DNA from: Theocolax elegans
Lineage: Eukaryota; Arthropoda; Insecta; Hymenoptera; Cerocephalidae
Reading direction: 5' to 3'
Length of the DNA stretch: 64,000 nucleotides
Assembly (NCBI GenBank): GCA_026168455.1
Contig: CM047431.1
Location: 44,519,466-44,583,465 of the forward strand
Under the pieces are notes generated by a model. The model ran no database searches. It worked only from the letters and a program-made list of their open reading frames with translations, and had not been told where the DNA came from. Below are positions 12,468-23,500 of this stretch, in pieces. The translations under genes and the position numbers were made by a program. Position 1 is the first letter of the stretch, and each line of letters begins with the position of its first letter.

Positions 12468-14180
12468 CTATCTACAAGATTTAATTTTTATTTTATTACT
12501 TGGCCAGCCAACTAGCAAATGATTTTTAGGAGAACAAGTTTCTGGTGTAAGTTTGTTCAAGTACACTTGATAACCATTCTCTTCGGCTTGTAATCTCCTA
12601 TCAGTATCGATTATCATCATACAATCGTATCCTTGCATAGTTTTTGCATTATCAGCATCATGTGTTTGATCAGCTGCATGACCTAAAGTAAAATAATTTC
12701 TTTTATCCAGAATATTTTGTAGAATTTGACTCCGAGGATACACAATAAGATGACAGTCTTGTATCGAACCATAGCAACAAGGACAGCATACAAAAGCTGC
12801 ATTTCTTTCAATGCATTGTTGCAATACCAAATCGGTAGCTACTCCACAAGCATGTAAACAAGTACCAATGTCAAAATATCCTTTGAAATAGTCCAAATTA
12901 CTTTGATAAAATACAACATTACGCAGTGCTAATTTGCTGACTCTCTCTTTAGCTTTTTTTATAGATTGAGCCTTATTTTCTAATAAAATTATGTTACAAT
13001 GGGGTAGCAAATATGCTAGGAGAATACCCAAGTGTCCACCACCTGAACAAAAGTCAACAATTATATCTCCTTCTTTGGCAAGTTTTAAAACAGGTTTACA
13101 TAAGCTTTCTAGTTGTTGAAATTTCCTTTGCAAACGGGTATTTGGCAGGTCTCCTCCTTCTGGCGTAGCATCATAAGGAATGCTTGACCAGTCCAAATTT
13201 TTATCTTGCCCAAATAATTCATCTAAATACACATGTACTTCAGAATTCTTTATCATTTCTAATGTACAATCTATATCTTTTTGTTTAGTATAAATACGAT
13301 TTCTTGGTTTATACCTTTTTGGATCACTTTTGTACAAACTTTGATTTTCAATGCATGGGAGACTATAATTAAGTATCACATTTCTAGCTTCTAAATTTTC
13401 AGTTAACAAAATATCTAAACACCTAAGAATGTGTTCATTTGTAAACACATTATTGTACCATTTCAATGTCAATGGAACAATGTTATGAATCTGTTTCTTA
13501 TCAACAAATGTAAAAAACATATGCATACATACAAAAATGATGATATCTGCTAATGTAATTGATAAACCTTCTGCAAAAATATGTTCCGGAATGATACTAT
13601 GATCCACATTATTAGCTGTCTTTGTATTAAATTTTTTTGACATTGTATACTTGTACAAATTGTGTAATCTTGCAGGCTGAGACATATGATTTTCAAATCT
13701 GGCTAGAGTTATAGGCAAAATGCCATCTTGATTTTGTATGGACAAAGTTTTCAAAGTAGAAACAATATCTATTTCGCAAAACTTGGTCCATACACTTGTT
13801 TCAGAGCAAGCCAATAAACATGATTCCTTGAAACCTAGTAATTCTCGAGAATAGTGTTCTGGATGTACAATAAGAACATCATTAATGATTTTTCTCAAAA
13901 TTGCACACAGCCCAGCTATACAACTTTTACTATTTTCTTCAAAACAGGGTAATTCACAACCACTTGCTATGTTTGATATTTCTGAGTATTCGATAAATTC
14001 TATTTGAAAATTAGAGATATCCGCCAAGTATGAATTCTCATTGCTGGCTTGAACACCCTTTACCAGTATTACTTGCACACTTGAATTACAATACTTGATT
14101 GTAAATAATGCAACAAGAGTTTCAATAGGCACGTGACATAAATTATTAGTTGAAAAAACTTTTAAATAAACTTTCCCCAT
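12468..14180 (-). CDS. GSTCD: Glutathione S-transferase C-terminal domain-containing protein (GSTCD) homologue, methyltransferase-like
   Basis: Intronless frame of 570 codons, slightly shorter than the roughly 630-residue vertebrate protein. The middle region (about residues 150-270) corresponds to the GST C-terminal-like helical part. The C-terminal half is a class I methyltransferase-like fold: motif I VDFCSGGGHLG (about residues 370-380), an acidic ILLEN at the end of the next strand, then LHACGVATD and FVCCPCCYG. The latter pairing is typical of the METTL25/GSTCD-type RNA-methyltransferase-like group. The cellular substrate is not firmly established. The start at 14180 follows the JTB stop by 14 bases, and TTGTAG lies just upstream and could be a splice acceptor. 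All residues run without stop to the terminal SNKIKIKSCR. Confidence 0.88.
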   Translation of the reverse strand: MGKVYLKVFSTNNLCHVPIETLVALFTIKYCNSSVQVILVKGVQASNENSYLADISNFQIEFIEYSEISNIASGCELPCFEENSKSCIAGLCAILRKIINDVLIVHPEHYSRELLGFKESCLLACSETSVWTKFCEIDIVSTLKTLSIQNQDGILPITLARFENHMSQPARLHNLYKYTMSKKFNTKTANNVDHSIIPEHIFAEGLSITLADIIIFVCMHMFFTFVDKKQIHNIVPLTLKWYNNVFTNEHILRCLDILLTENLEARNVILNYSLPCIENQSLYKSDPKRYKPRNRIYTKQKDIDCTLEMIKNSEVHVYLDELFGQDKNLDWSSIPYDATPEGGDLPNTRLQRKFQQLESLCKPVLKLAKEGDIIVDFCSGGGHLGILLAYLLPHCNIILLENKAQSIKKAKERVSKLALRNVVFYQSNLDYFKGYFDIGTCLHACGVATDLVLQQCIERNAAFVCCPCCYGSIQDCHLIVYPRSQILQNILDKRNYFTLGHAADQTHDADNAKTMQGYDCMMIIDTDRRLQAEENGYQVYLNKLTPETCSPKNHLLVGWPSNKIKIKSCR

Positions 14181-14194
14181 TGTCTACAACAGAT

Positions 14195-14830
14195 TCATAC
14201 TGTGCCTCTCAATTGTCTCGCAACTTTCCTTATAACCCGTTGCCTAAGAATATTTTCTCTCCAAAAAACAGTAAGACAAGATACAACCGCACCAACAAAT
14301 GTTAAACTTTCAAATTGCCAAAATGTTCTTTCTTCTAACCATGCAACTCTATCGCAACTGTAATAAAAGTAATAAAATTAATAAAAACATAATGGAATTA
14401 CTTTTGCCTTTATTTAAACTAGTTTTTGCACAATAACAAACCTTCTTGTTATTCTTTCACCGGACTGGCATTCAATAATTTCCTTGAACCTGGCCTTAGT
14501 ACATACTCCAATAACTTTACTAGCAATTTCAAAAGCGGAACAAGGGTGACATTCGTTAACTACTTTGAAGTTTTCACCAGGCAAACATGTAGAATTAGCT
14601 TCGACATTTTCAACGATGACTTTACCTCCTGTACTATCGGTCCAATGGCTTTCGACTATCAAGACCAAAATTGTCAACCTACCAATGCAGTTAGGCAATA
14701 CTTTAATTAAAAATATAAATAAAAGGTAATAATACTATAAATTATGATTAAAATAAAAGAGAAATGCAACTAACCCTCCTAATAAAGTAATACCTAATAG
14801 CATACGTTTTTTCGAACACGATTCTATCAT
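14195..14830 (-). CDS. JTB: JTB (jumping translocation breakpoint) family membrane protein, three exons
   Basis: Small type I membrane protein associated with mitochondria/cytokinesis in vertebrates (family knowledge). Exons: 14775-14830 (start, phase ends GGA GG), 14442-14678, and 14195-14357 (ends TGA at 14195-14197). All junctions have GT/AG and agree in phase. The N-terminus carries a hydrophobic stretch (MLLGITLLGG then LTILVLIV) acting as signal peptide. A Cys-rich ectodomain follows (NECHPCSAFE, GVCTKARF, IIECQSG, then SCDRVAWLEERTFWQFE). Next is a transmembrane segment (LTFVGAVVSCLTVF) and a short basic tail (RQRVIRKVARQ). The WxFE...membrane...RQR layout matches vertebrate JTB. Introns are only 96 and 84 bases. 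An alternative acceptor at 14701 would put exon 1 out of frame, so 14679 is preferred. Confidence 0.9.
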
Positions 14831-15600
14831 TTTGTAGACAAACAATCAATAATGTTCACTCATAAAGATACAAAATTGTTTTAAGTATTAGTTAATTGAC
14901 AGTTAGAAACATATTATTTTTCTTTTCCATAAAATTACACGCGTATCTACACCACATGATGCAATTCGCTAAAGTAAACTGAAACAGTAAGGTTATGTTT
15001 ATTAAAAGATGAGTTCTTCTTTATCGATGGAGTAAACCTTCATTCGCATGCCCGCGAAATTCAAATGTGGTGCTAATGAAATTACAGAGATCTACTACTA
15101 AAGCACGAAATTGATAATAAAATTGTGAACGCAAAAATCAGAGACAATTCGTACGCGATAAGTAATCGATATAGCAAAAAAAAACAGAACGGTATTTTCG
15201 AAGTAATAAACTTAAAATTATTTAAGAATACATAATGACTTTAAAAATTAATAATGAGGATAACAGTTAGATATAAAAAATCAAGGTTATCAGCTACCAA
15301 AAAATCTCAATAATGCAGTAAAACAGACAACTGTTTAAATACTAGTTATTGGATATTGCACACATTTTTCCATTAAAAAAACATTTAACAATTCATCAAA
15401 AGCGCAAACAGTTCAGAAATATAATAAAAAAATTAATATATATATATGTACAGATAAATTAATTTTATCTCTATAGGTTTTTACTGCATTTTTGTAATGT
15501 TTTGTAAATATTTGTTGGCTTAATAAATAAAATAAAATAAAAATAAATAAAATATAAATTAATAATATTAATAATTAGAAAAATAAATAGACACAAATTC
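14831..15600. promoter_or_regulatory. Upstream region of JTB
   Basis: The first ~230 bases upstream of the JTB start should contain its promoter; a short less AT-rich patch lies at about 15015-15075. I see no clear TATA box. The rest is AT-rich with simple runs and holds nothing I can name. Confidence 0.3.
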
Positions 15601-16008
15601 ATAAATTCTAGCATAATTTATTGCATATATAAACATTTGATACATTTTTTTTTGTTCAATTTTTTTGTTCGTTCACGAAGAGCTTAGATTAATCAGTAGA
15701 ATTATTAATATGATAGTAGTAAGATTCTAAAGAGTAGAATAATAACTTTGGAGGATGATTTTGTTAATCGAGGCTGATCGAAGAAAATTTTTCGTTAATA
15801 TGTATAGAATAAACGATACGTATAATCAAGGCTCCACACGATGATTTTGGCATGACCGTTCATACGACATTTTCGCATTATACAGTCAATAATCGTTCTA
15901 CACGTTCATCTTTTCGAGATTTTTCGAGATAAAGTATCGAAGAGAGATATTACAGTGATAGATTTAAGAGATATAATATATAAAGACCTGGGATGAAAAA
16001 TAAATCGA

Positions 16009-16010
<2 letters not shown>

Positions 16011-16042
<32 letters not shown>
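16011..16042. repeat. (TA)n microsatellite
   Basis: Pure TA dinucleotide tract of 32 bases in the region downstream of dysfusion. Confidence 0.9.
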
Positions 16043-16047
<5 letters not shown>

Positions 16048-17968
16048 TTATCGATGCAATGTATAGTTTAAGGTACGAAGAAATAAAGGAGATCGATCGA
16101 TTCTACATATGTATATATATACTGCGCTTGTCGTTTTTATCTTTGTATAATACAATGTTTCGTGTTACAGTTGATATACATATTAAAAGGTCAATATTAA
16201 ATGGCAATGCAATTTCTATGAATGATCGATGCGATCTTTCTCTAATTCTCGTGTTCAATCTAATATTCATAATAAATTATCGAAGTACATCCGATGTGTG
16301 AAAATTTTCCAGAAATTGCATTGACATTCAGACACATTGTTGAACAAACGCAGGTGCAAAAATTTGCTTCGACTGTGACAAACGTTCGCCGTTTCAACCC
16401 TTAATTTCCTAGCGTCCCTCGACATTTACACTCACGCACACGCACGCACAACTCATCCACACAATTTCTCACTTATCGCAGTTTACAAAGAGGGACGATA
16501 GTTTTGGCTGTTTTTCATATTGCACTTGTTCGCCGGTGATCTTCCGAATAATCGCGACTCGAATGGAAAGTTATATAACGAATATTATGGAAATGTCGAG
16601 TTCGTACGATGACAAAAAAAATGATGGTGAATTCAATAAAATATTATGTTGAATAATCGTATAGCAATATTTGTTGTAAAGTAGTTGACAAATACGGTAC
16701 ATCTCTCTTTCAATTAAAATTTTTCAGTTTCGAACAATTATTTTTTATGACTATTCGACAGATTATTTTTTTGAACTCACTCAATTTTTCTTTCTGTGCA
16801 TGGATCTTGAGATAGTACAAAACCGTACGTTGATCCAATAGTCAAGTCATTGGCATTGTTTAGAAGATAACCAAGACATTGTATGTCATAAATGTTGAGA
16901 AAGAAAGAATATCGTAACTGACATTGCATCACCGGAGATGCAAAAATAATCGACTGAAAGTAAATAATAATTATATTATTGCTATATAGCTCTCGTATTT
17001 TGAATTGACGGTGTTAATGCCTTTATAAAATTAGGCAGTGAAGGCAATCAAGATATATATCGACAACAACATAAAATTTAAATAATTGTCGATATTGTTA
17101 AAACGACCGAATTAAAAATTCGTAAAATAATTTAATCGAAGGATTACTTTTAGTGCAGAGATATTTCAGCTGATGCTAAACTCGTTCATTATTTCATCGC
17201 GATGACCACTCTTTCAATGGTAAAAACCGAATGGATTCAAAGAAGAAGGCGTGCGCGTAATACTTTGATAATTTAAATGTGTAAATACGAATCATTTGAT
17301 CACAGTCTAAGCAAAATGTGAAGAAGAATAAGAAGAAGAAGAGGAAATATAAGTAGAATAAGATGATCGAAGGATAAGGATAGGAAAGAGGAAGAAGGAG
17401 ATGGTGAATTAATTAATTCGTCGTTCGTCATTTCATCGTATAATAACTATTTGCTTAAATTCGCATCGTACGAGGACTAGAATTGAGTACTTATCGTTAG
17501 TGGGCTATAACGTAATAATACATTGCGCGGCTCCCTTTTACTTTTTTTTTTCCCAGCCAATACAACTGGCAAGGAAGTGTATCATACTAATAAAGGTAAT
17601 GCTCGAGATAATGAAGTTAGAGATAGAGGTAAAGAGAGAGAGAGAAAACAGGTGAGCTACGAATCTTATTCGTAAAAAGTTAATAGAAAATATTAATGAA
17701 TTACATGTTAGTGGAAAGAATTCGGCTAGTGATTACACGTGTATTGTACATCGTTTCTTCGTTTCTAAAACTTTTACAGTATTATCTCGCTCGCCGCCAA
17801 TCTTTGTTAATCATTCATTATTTATTTACTTTATTATTTTTTTTTTCCTTTCTTAAATAATTTTTACCCCATAGAGTTTTCTTGTTCTTGTAAATTCAGC
17901 TACGCTATAATTTAACGGATATAAATACATATACATATACACGTGGAATGTCCACATGGTACAAGAAT

Positions 17969-18097
17969 TTATTCTTCTTTTGGAACAACTGCTTTTCCAT
18001 TATTTTCATTTAGTTCTTCCAATTTGAATGTTGCGACTCGCCTGAATTCATCTGGTGGAAGTTAATCGTCTTTGTCTTCGTCGTCTAGCTTGGCTAA
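17969..18097 (-). pseudogene. Possible coding relic or terminal exon of unknown gene
   Basis: On the - strand a 43-codon stretch reads like protein: an acidic KLDDEDKDD, one stop (TAA at 18062-18064), then LPPDEFRRVATFKLEELNE and a Lys/Glu-rich end with a second stop at 17969-17971. Charged, low-bias composition stands out from the AT-rich surroundings. It could be a decayed C-terminal exon with one nonsense change, or a true short terminal exon ending at the first stop after an acceptor at about 18096. I do not recognise the protein. Confidence 0.35.
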
Positions 18098-18141
18098 CAA
18101 ACATCTACATACTTGCACGTACATAAATAGCGTATATCATG

Positions 18142-18173
<32 letters not shown>

Positions 18174-19387
18174 TATATATATATGTATATGTATATATGT
18201 ATATATAAATTAATTAATTAAGTACACAAAAAATTACAAACATATTAACAAAATTATTGGCAAGACTCGATTCCGCTTCTTTTACCTTATTTTTCATGAT
18301 CCTATATAAATTGTCGGGCTCGCGTTTAATCGGCGTTTACATTAATATATATATATATCTCGTATATTCCGGGCGTACCGTACGTTTTTCTTTTATTTTC
18401 TTTTTTTTTCCTTTTTGTTAACCATCGATGACACGATCCTCTCTCGGAGTTTGATAAAATTAGCTAACACATATCACAGAATGCGTATTACTTTTCGCGC
18501 TTCGAAATGATATAAATTACAATATTTAACGAGTTGTACAAAGTGACGAAAAGGAAGGAGTAATCGTTATGGGAGAAAGAGAGAGGAGGGGGTTGGGGTT
18601 GGGTAGGGGAGAGGTAAAATATTGGACGATACCCTGAAGAATTTCGAGCACGCGTACATATGCATCGGGTCAGGAAGAGAGAATTCATAATTATGGAGTG
18701 AAACAATTGCGGCTCCACCTCGCCTCGGAGTGAGAGAATCGGCCGATGAATTTATATTACAATGTGTGATCTATCGGTCTCGGAAGCTGCAGCATCCTCG
18801 TCTGTGTATGATACATTGTTCAGCCACGCCGTCATACCTGGAGACAAATAAATATACATTTTTTTACCATCCGAGCCAATGGCCCGACAAAAATACTATC
18901 TTAATTAATTAAGTGATAATTTAAGTAAAACCAAGATATATCGTTGCCCTTCATTTCAGTATTATTTTATCACTACGCTAAATCTATATTTAGAAGAAAT
19001 TAAACAATAATTTTGAGGTCCTCGATTCGACCCTAGTGTTTCCGAAGCATTTTGACCTGCTGAATCCGAATTTTTTGGGTAGAAAGTCTGAAAATGGAGC
19101 CTTTAATTGTTATTAACAATTTTTATAAACAAATTGCAAAAATGGGATTTTCACGAAAAAAAAAATGCTATCATATTCTTTGAGTTATATTGAATACAAA
19201 ATATTTCTACTAATTTTACGCTAAAGTGCAGTCCAAAGCCGCAAAAAATTCGCAAAGTTTAAAAAAACGTGAATTTTCACAAATTTGACGATGTACAGCT
19301 CAACGTATACTGCATTAATCTTAACGTAATTCGGCTCAAATTAAAGATTAGAATATATATTTTAACTTTACATAGGCGCAAGATGAT

Positions 19388-19514
19388 ATTTGCAATGAGT
19401 TAATTACTTTCTGAGCACTCAATCCCGGCACCGAACTCTGTTGCGGGAACCCGTGAGCGCGCGCGCAAATAGTGCTTATTGCAGTGCTCAAAAAGTAATT
19501 AACTCATTGCAAAT
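19388..19514. repeat. Inverted repeat (32 bp arms, GC-rich loop)
   Basis: Left arm 19388-19419 and right arm 19483-19514 are complementary with one or two mismatches. The 63 bp loop contains a CG-alternating run. It may be a small MITE remnant or a long hairpin RNA; no target duplication is evident. Confidence 0.7.
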
Positions 19515-20311
19515 TGTCTGTTAATGCGTTTTTTTAATTCGTCAGTATTTTTGGATTGAAATTTAGCACACTGTTGATGTTTTGGTTTATTCATAAATTA
19601 ACATATTCATTTCCCTATTTATGATGTATCAATTTTCTGTAGAAAACACACCACCAGTTTTCCACGTTACTGCTCAAAACAATTGGTAAGTAAATCTTTA
19701 CATCATTTTACATAAAACTATTTTCATTTCGTTTCCACAGATAGTTCGAAAATTACGTAATCTTCAATATTTTAAATAGTAAAAATCATTTATAGGCACG
19801 TAATTATTGTTCGCTTTGAGATTCATTCCATATAAGAATGTACGTTGTTAAAGGATTAAATATATGTAATTGCGAGTAAATTAGAGAACGAATGATGTAT
19901 ACGCGATGAAGTGAAGTTATAGAGGAAGCAATAGTATTGCAAAATTTTTTACGTAATAATAGTGTATTGTCAACTTTAATTGTTCAAATTATAAATAAAA
20001 TAGCTTACGAATACGTGAATAAAAGAATGAAAAAAAAATTATCAAAACATTTAGGCGAAAACATGTTTCGTTTTAGAATTTAACCATTCTAACACTACAA
20101 TTTTTATCCAAAATATTTATCTACTTTAGACAACAAAATTTCTCCTGGTGTGTAATGAAAAATGCCTAAAAATCTCGTAAATATAAAATTATAAAATAAT
20201 ATTTGAATAAGTGTAAAGTGGTGTAACAGTTGATATCGTACCTAGTAGAGGTGATCGACGGTAGCAGTTCGAGTGGCCTGCTGGGACCAGGATGAGCCAA
20301 TTATTCGTGGG

Positions 20312-20563
20312 CTACTGATTGAGCAAGGTGTTGGTCACCTCAGAGATGGACAACAAAGGACTCCCAGCGTCCGGTTTAGGATCTGCGAGGCAGACGTTAC
20401 TGGTATCGCCGAGCCCGGACCCACTAACGGGTAATGCTGCGAGCCGTTGCTGTTGCTGCTGCTGCTGCTGTTGACGGTGCTGTTGATGGTGGTGTTGCGT
20501 CGGTCCGGTTCCGTGGTGATGTTGCCGGGTTCCATCCCCGTTACCGTTCCCAACGATACCGTG
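20312..20563 (-). CDS. dys: dys terminal exon, readable in two frames
   Basis: Acceptor GATCTCGCAG before 20563. From the phase-0 donor (22494) the exon reads a Gln/His-rich frame ending LLSISEVTNTLLNQ with TAG at 20312-20314. From the phase-2 donor (22396) it reads a Ser/Asn/Thr-rich frame ending at TGA 20335-20337. Both stay open across the exon. The first, with its compact C-terminal SEVTNTLLNQ, looks more like a real conserved end, so it is preferred. Confidence 0.65.
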   Translation of the reverse strand, partial: HGIVGNGNGDGTRQHHHGTGPTQHHHQQHRQQQQQQQQQRLAALPVSGSGLGDTSNVCLADPKPDAGSPLLSISEVTNTLLNQ

Positions 20564-23500
20564 CTGCGAGATCAATCCATCACCTATTAGACACGTCTTT
20601 CCCAGCACGAGCACGTTATTATTACAATTTGCCGCCTATATCTTTGCATTTCGCGTACATTTTTCTTTTCTTATCACTACTATTCAGATTATCGTTAAGA
20701 ACAGTTTGTCTGTATGATGTTGAGAGGGCTTAGAACGTAACAGTTCTTACGTTCATTTCAATTTTTCTTTAAAAAATGTCGGACATTATGAACTTATCTG
20801 TACCTATACGTTAACTCATCCACGATTGTCCAGAACCAAATTACACGTGAAATATTATATTTTATAATTACTAGGAGTGTGCGGGTACCCGGAAAGTCGG
20901 GTTACCCGATTCGAAAACCCGACCCGTCGGTCTTCGGGTTTTACCGTAACCCGAAATTTTTCGGTCTGTTCGAATGATTCGGGCTACCCGATTGTTACGG
21001 ACTACACAAATATAACGAACAACCCGAATTTTTCGGACTGCCCGAATATTTCTCGCGCTATCCCAAAGTTTCAAATCTAATTATTTATTAATTAATTTCT
21101 TTCACTCTTAATGTAAAAAAGATAATAAGTTTATCATAAGTATTACAAGGGATATATAATAATAGGAAAATAAAATAAATAAATTAATAAATAAACCCTG
21201 GCAGGTAATTTATCTAGTTTTATCGAGGTCTCGAAATACTCGGGTTACCCGAAAAATTCGGACTACCGAAATACTCGGGTTATCCGAAAAATTTGGACTA
21301 CCCGAAATTGTCAGGTACCCCGCAAATTACGCGTTACCCGTTAAATTTTCGGGTCCCAAAAACGTCGGGTACCCCCCGAATCCGAAGAAAATACCCGAAC
21401 CCGATCGGGTCGGGTAGTCGAGCTACCCGCACACTCCTAATAATTACTAAATAACGTTATCTTTTTTTTTACGCTTTTATTGAGAAGGCACACACCGATT
21501 TTGCAAATCATATACCATAGATCGCGTTCATATCGCAAGCATCATGTGCAATCGCACTTGAATTTGGTTCTGGAAAGATGAAAGGGATAACGGGTCACAA
21601 ATCTATCTTACTTTCCAGTTGCGTTTTCTTATGTTACCTTTAGAGTCGCATAAACAAACGCAAAGGAAATTATCATGGGACTTGTATATTTCTCTTTAAT
21701 ATCAGGTTGCAAGGGTAGGAAGAAAAAAATAGTTGTTTTTGAATTATGGCTCATGCATAAATAAAAGAATTACGTTGATAGCATGCACAAGTAGTCACTG
21801 TTCTTTCTAATCCATTATTTCTATATAAGTACTAGGTATTATTAATCTATGTTACTTTCTACGTACATGTAATGGAGTTATTTAAACATTTAATTAGATT
21901 AAAGGAAGGAATTAACGGTAGGATAAATAAAATGTAAATGAATACTTGCAGAACATCGGAACGAAACGTTCTATGTAAAAATGCTCTTTAACTCTACATT
22001 ATATAGACAAACTGAAAAGTGTGGTGCAAGATTATCAAAAAGACCACTGTCGATATGCTCTTTCGATGATTTTACAATTCCCGAATCCAATAATGCATAA
22101 AGTAAATCTCACTCGAGATATTTTTATATACTTTTCTCACATAAAATAATTTGAATTTTTAACAAATTAGTAACTTTGCTTACGGTCTAAGTCTATTGTC
22201 AATTATTAAATTAAATAATCTTGAACGTAATCGAGGTAGAAAGAGAGAACAATAGGCAAACAAAGAGCGATAACAAAATAAGAAAGATAATCAGCGTAGA
22301 TAGAAGTTGAAATAGAAGAGGAAAGAAAAAGTAAAAAAGATAAAAAGTAAAAGCGTTAAAAGTGTGTTAAAAGAGAGGCAATCAGTGACACTCACTGAGA
22401 CGCGTGCCGTGGTGGTGCGGTGGGGTGGTGGTGATGGTGATGGTAGGGATAGTACTGGTAGTGATGGTGTTGTTGCTGAACTCCTTGCCATACCTCGGAG
22501 CCCGTGTCGGTTTGTTGGGTTGGATGAGTCGTGTAACCACTTGGAACCGTCCCGTAATGCGCCGTCGTCACGACCGGATAGTGCTGTTGCTGCTGCTGTT
22601 GTTGTTGTTGTTGTTGCTGCTGCTGTTGATGTTGGGCGTGATGAGGGTGTTGCTGCGGTTGGGTTTGCTGCTGATGGGTTTTGGAGGTCAGGACCCGAGG
22701 TGGGCTGGGCGCGTGACCCACCGGTGACGAGCGTTTCCACTTGCACTCGCCATTGATCGAGTTCATCTCTTGCAGACTCTTTAGTGGATCGGTCCGAGCT
22801 ACGTTCGAGATGAGACCGTTATTTTGCGTTCACCCGGATTTTTCGTAATGGGGTTCTTATTTATTTATTTTATACTTTATTGTTTTTAAACAACACGCAG
22901 CTTTAGTCTGACGTGCCAATAAGATAATGTATGATAATTCTACCAATGGGTCGTGAAAATATTTATTCGGATGTGCTTGACATCACAAGGATATAACGGA
23001 GACTTACGATCCAGAGGTGGTCGAGCGTTGACAGGTGGACTGTAACTCCCGTTGTTCCTCGGTGGCGTCCTTGGAGGTGGTGCACCCCACATGAGGACCG
23101 TCTGCCTCAACGGCTCGTTACCGTAGACGTCCGGTTTGACGTCCTCGATTTTCGGGGTAAGCACACCGTTGTTGTTGTTGTTACCACCGGTACCGGCAGT
23201 CGCCGGTGAGCTTCCAGCCGAATTGCTGGACGCCGATGCAGCTTCGAGAGAGTGTCGACTACCAGCTCTAGCTACGACCACAGCAGCTTCGGCGTGTTGC
23301 AACGCTGGACTGCTCACCGAGTATCCTGTCCGAGTGTCCGTTCCCGCGTAACCGTACTTCGGAGAGTCCGCCGTTGCAGCCAGCTGCTGGTGGCTCTCGT
23401 ACGTAGGTGGAAGCGAGGAAACATCGATGAACCCGTTGTAACCCGTCGACGTGTGGTACTCTGGATAGTACGAGCCTAGGGGGCGGTATTGGAAGAGATT

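Larger units (their letters stand above)
15601..20311 (-). other. Non-coding region downstream of dysfusion; possible long 3' UTR
   Basis: No intact gene. After the dysfusion stop (20312) there are 4.7 kb with TA microsatellites (16011-16042, about 18140-18206), a hairpin at 19388-19514 and a coding relic at 17969-18097. AATAAA on the - strand near 15618 is one candidate far polyadenylation signal; neural and developmental genes often have such long 3' UTRs. Extent of transcription cannot be judged from sequence. Confidence 0.35.

Noticed and set aside
14414..14698. Single-exon reading of JTB starting at 14698
   Set aside because: It has no ATG at its start and lacks the transmembrane part. 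Splicing with exons 14775-14830 and 14195-14357 gives a complete JTB protein with agreeing phases.
22364..22756. Long + strand frames rich in Val and Leu opposite the poly-Gln exon
   Set aside because: They are the antisense of CAG/CAA repeats and lack any gene structure.
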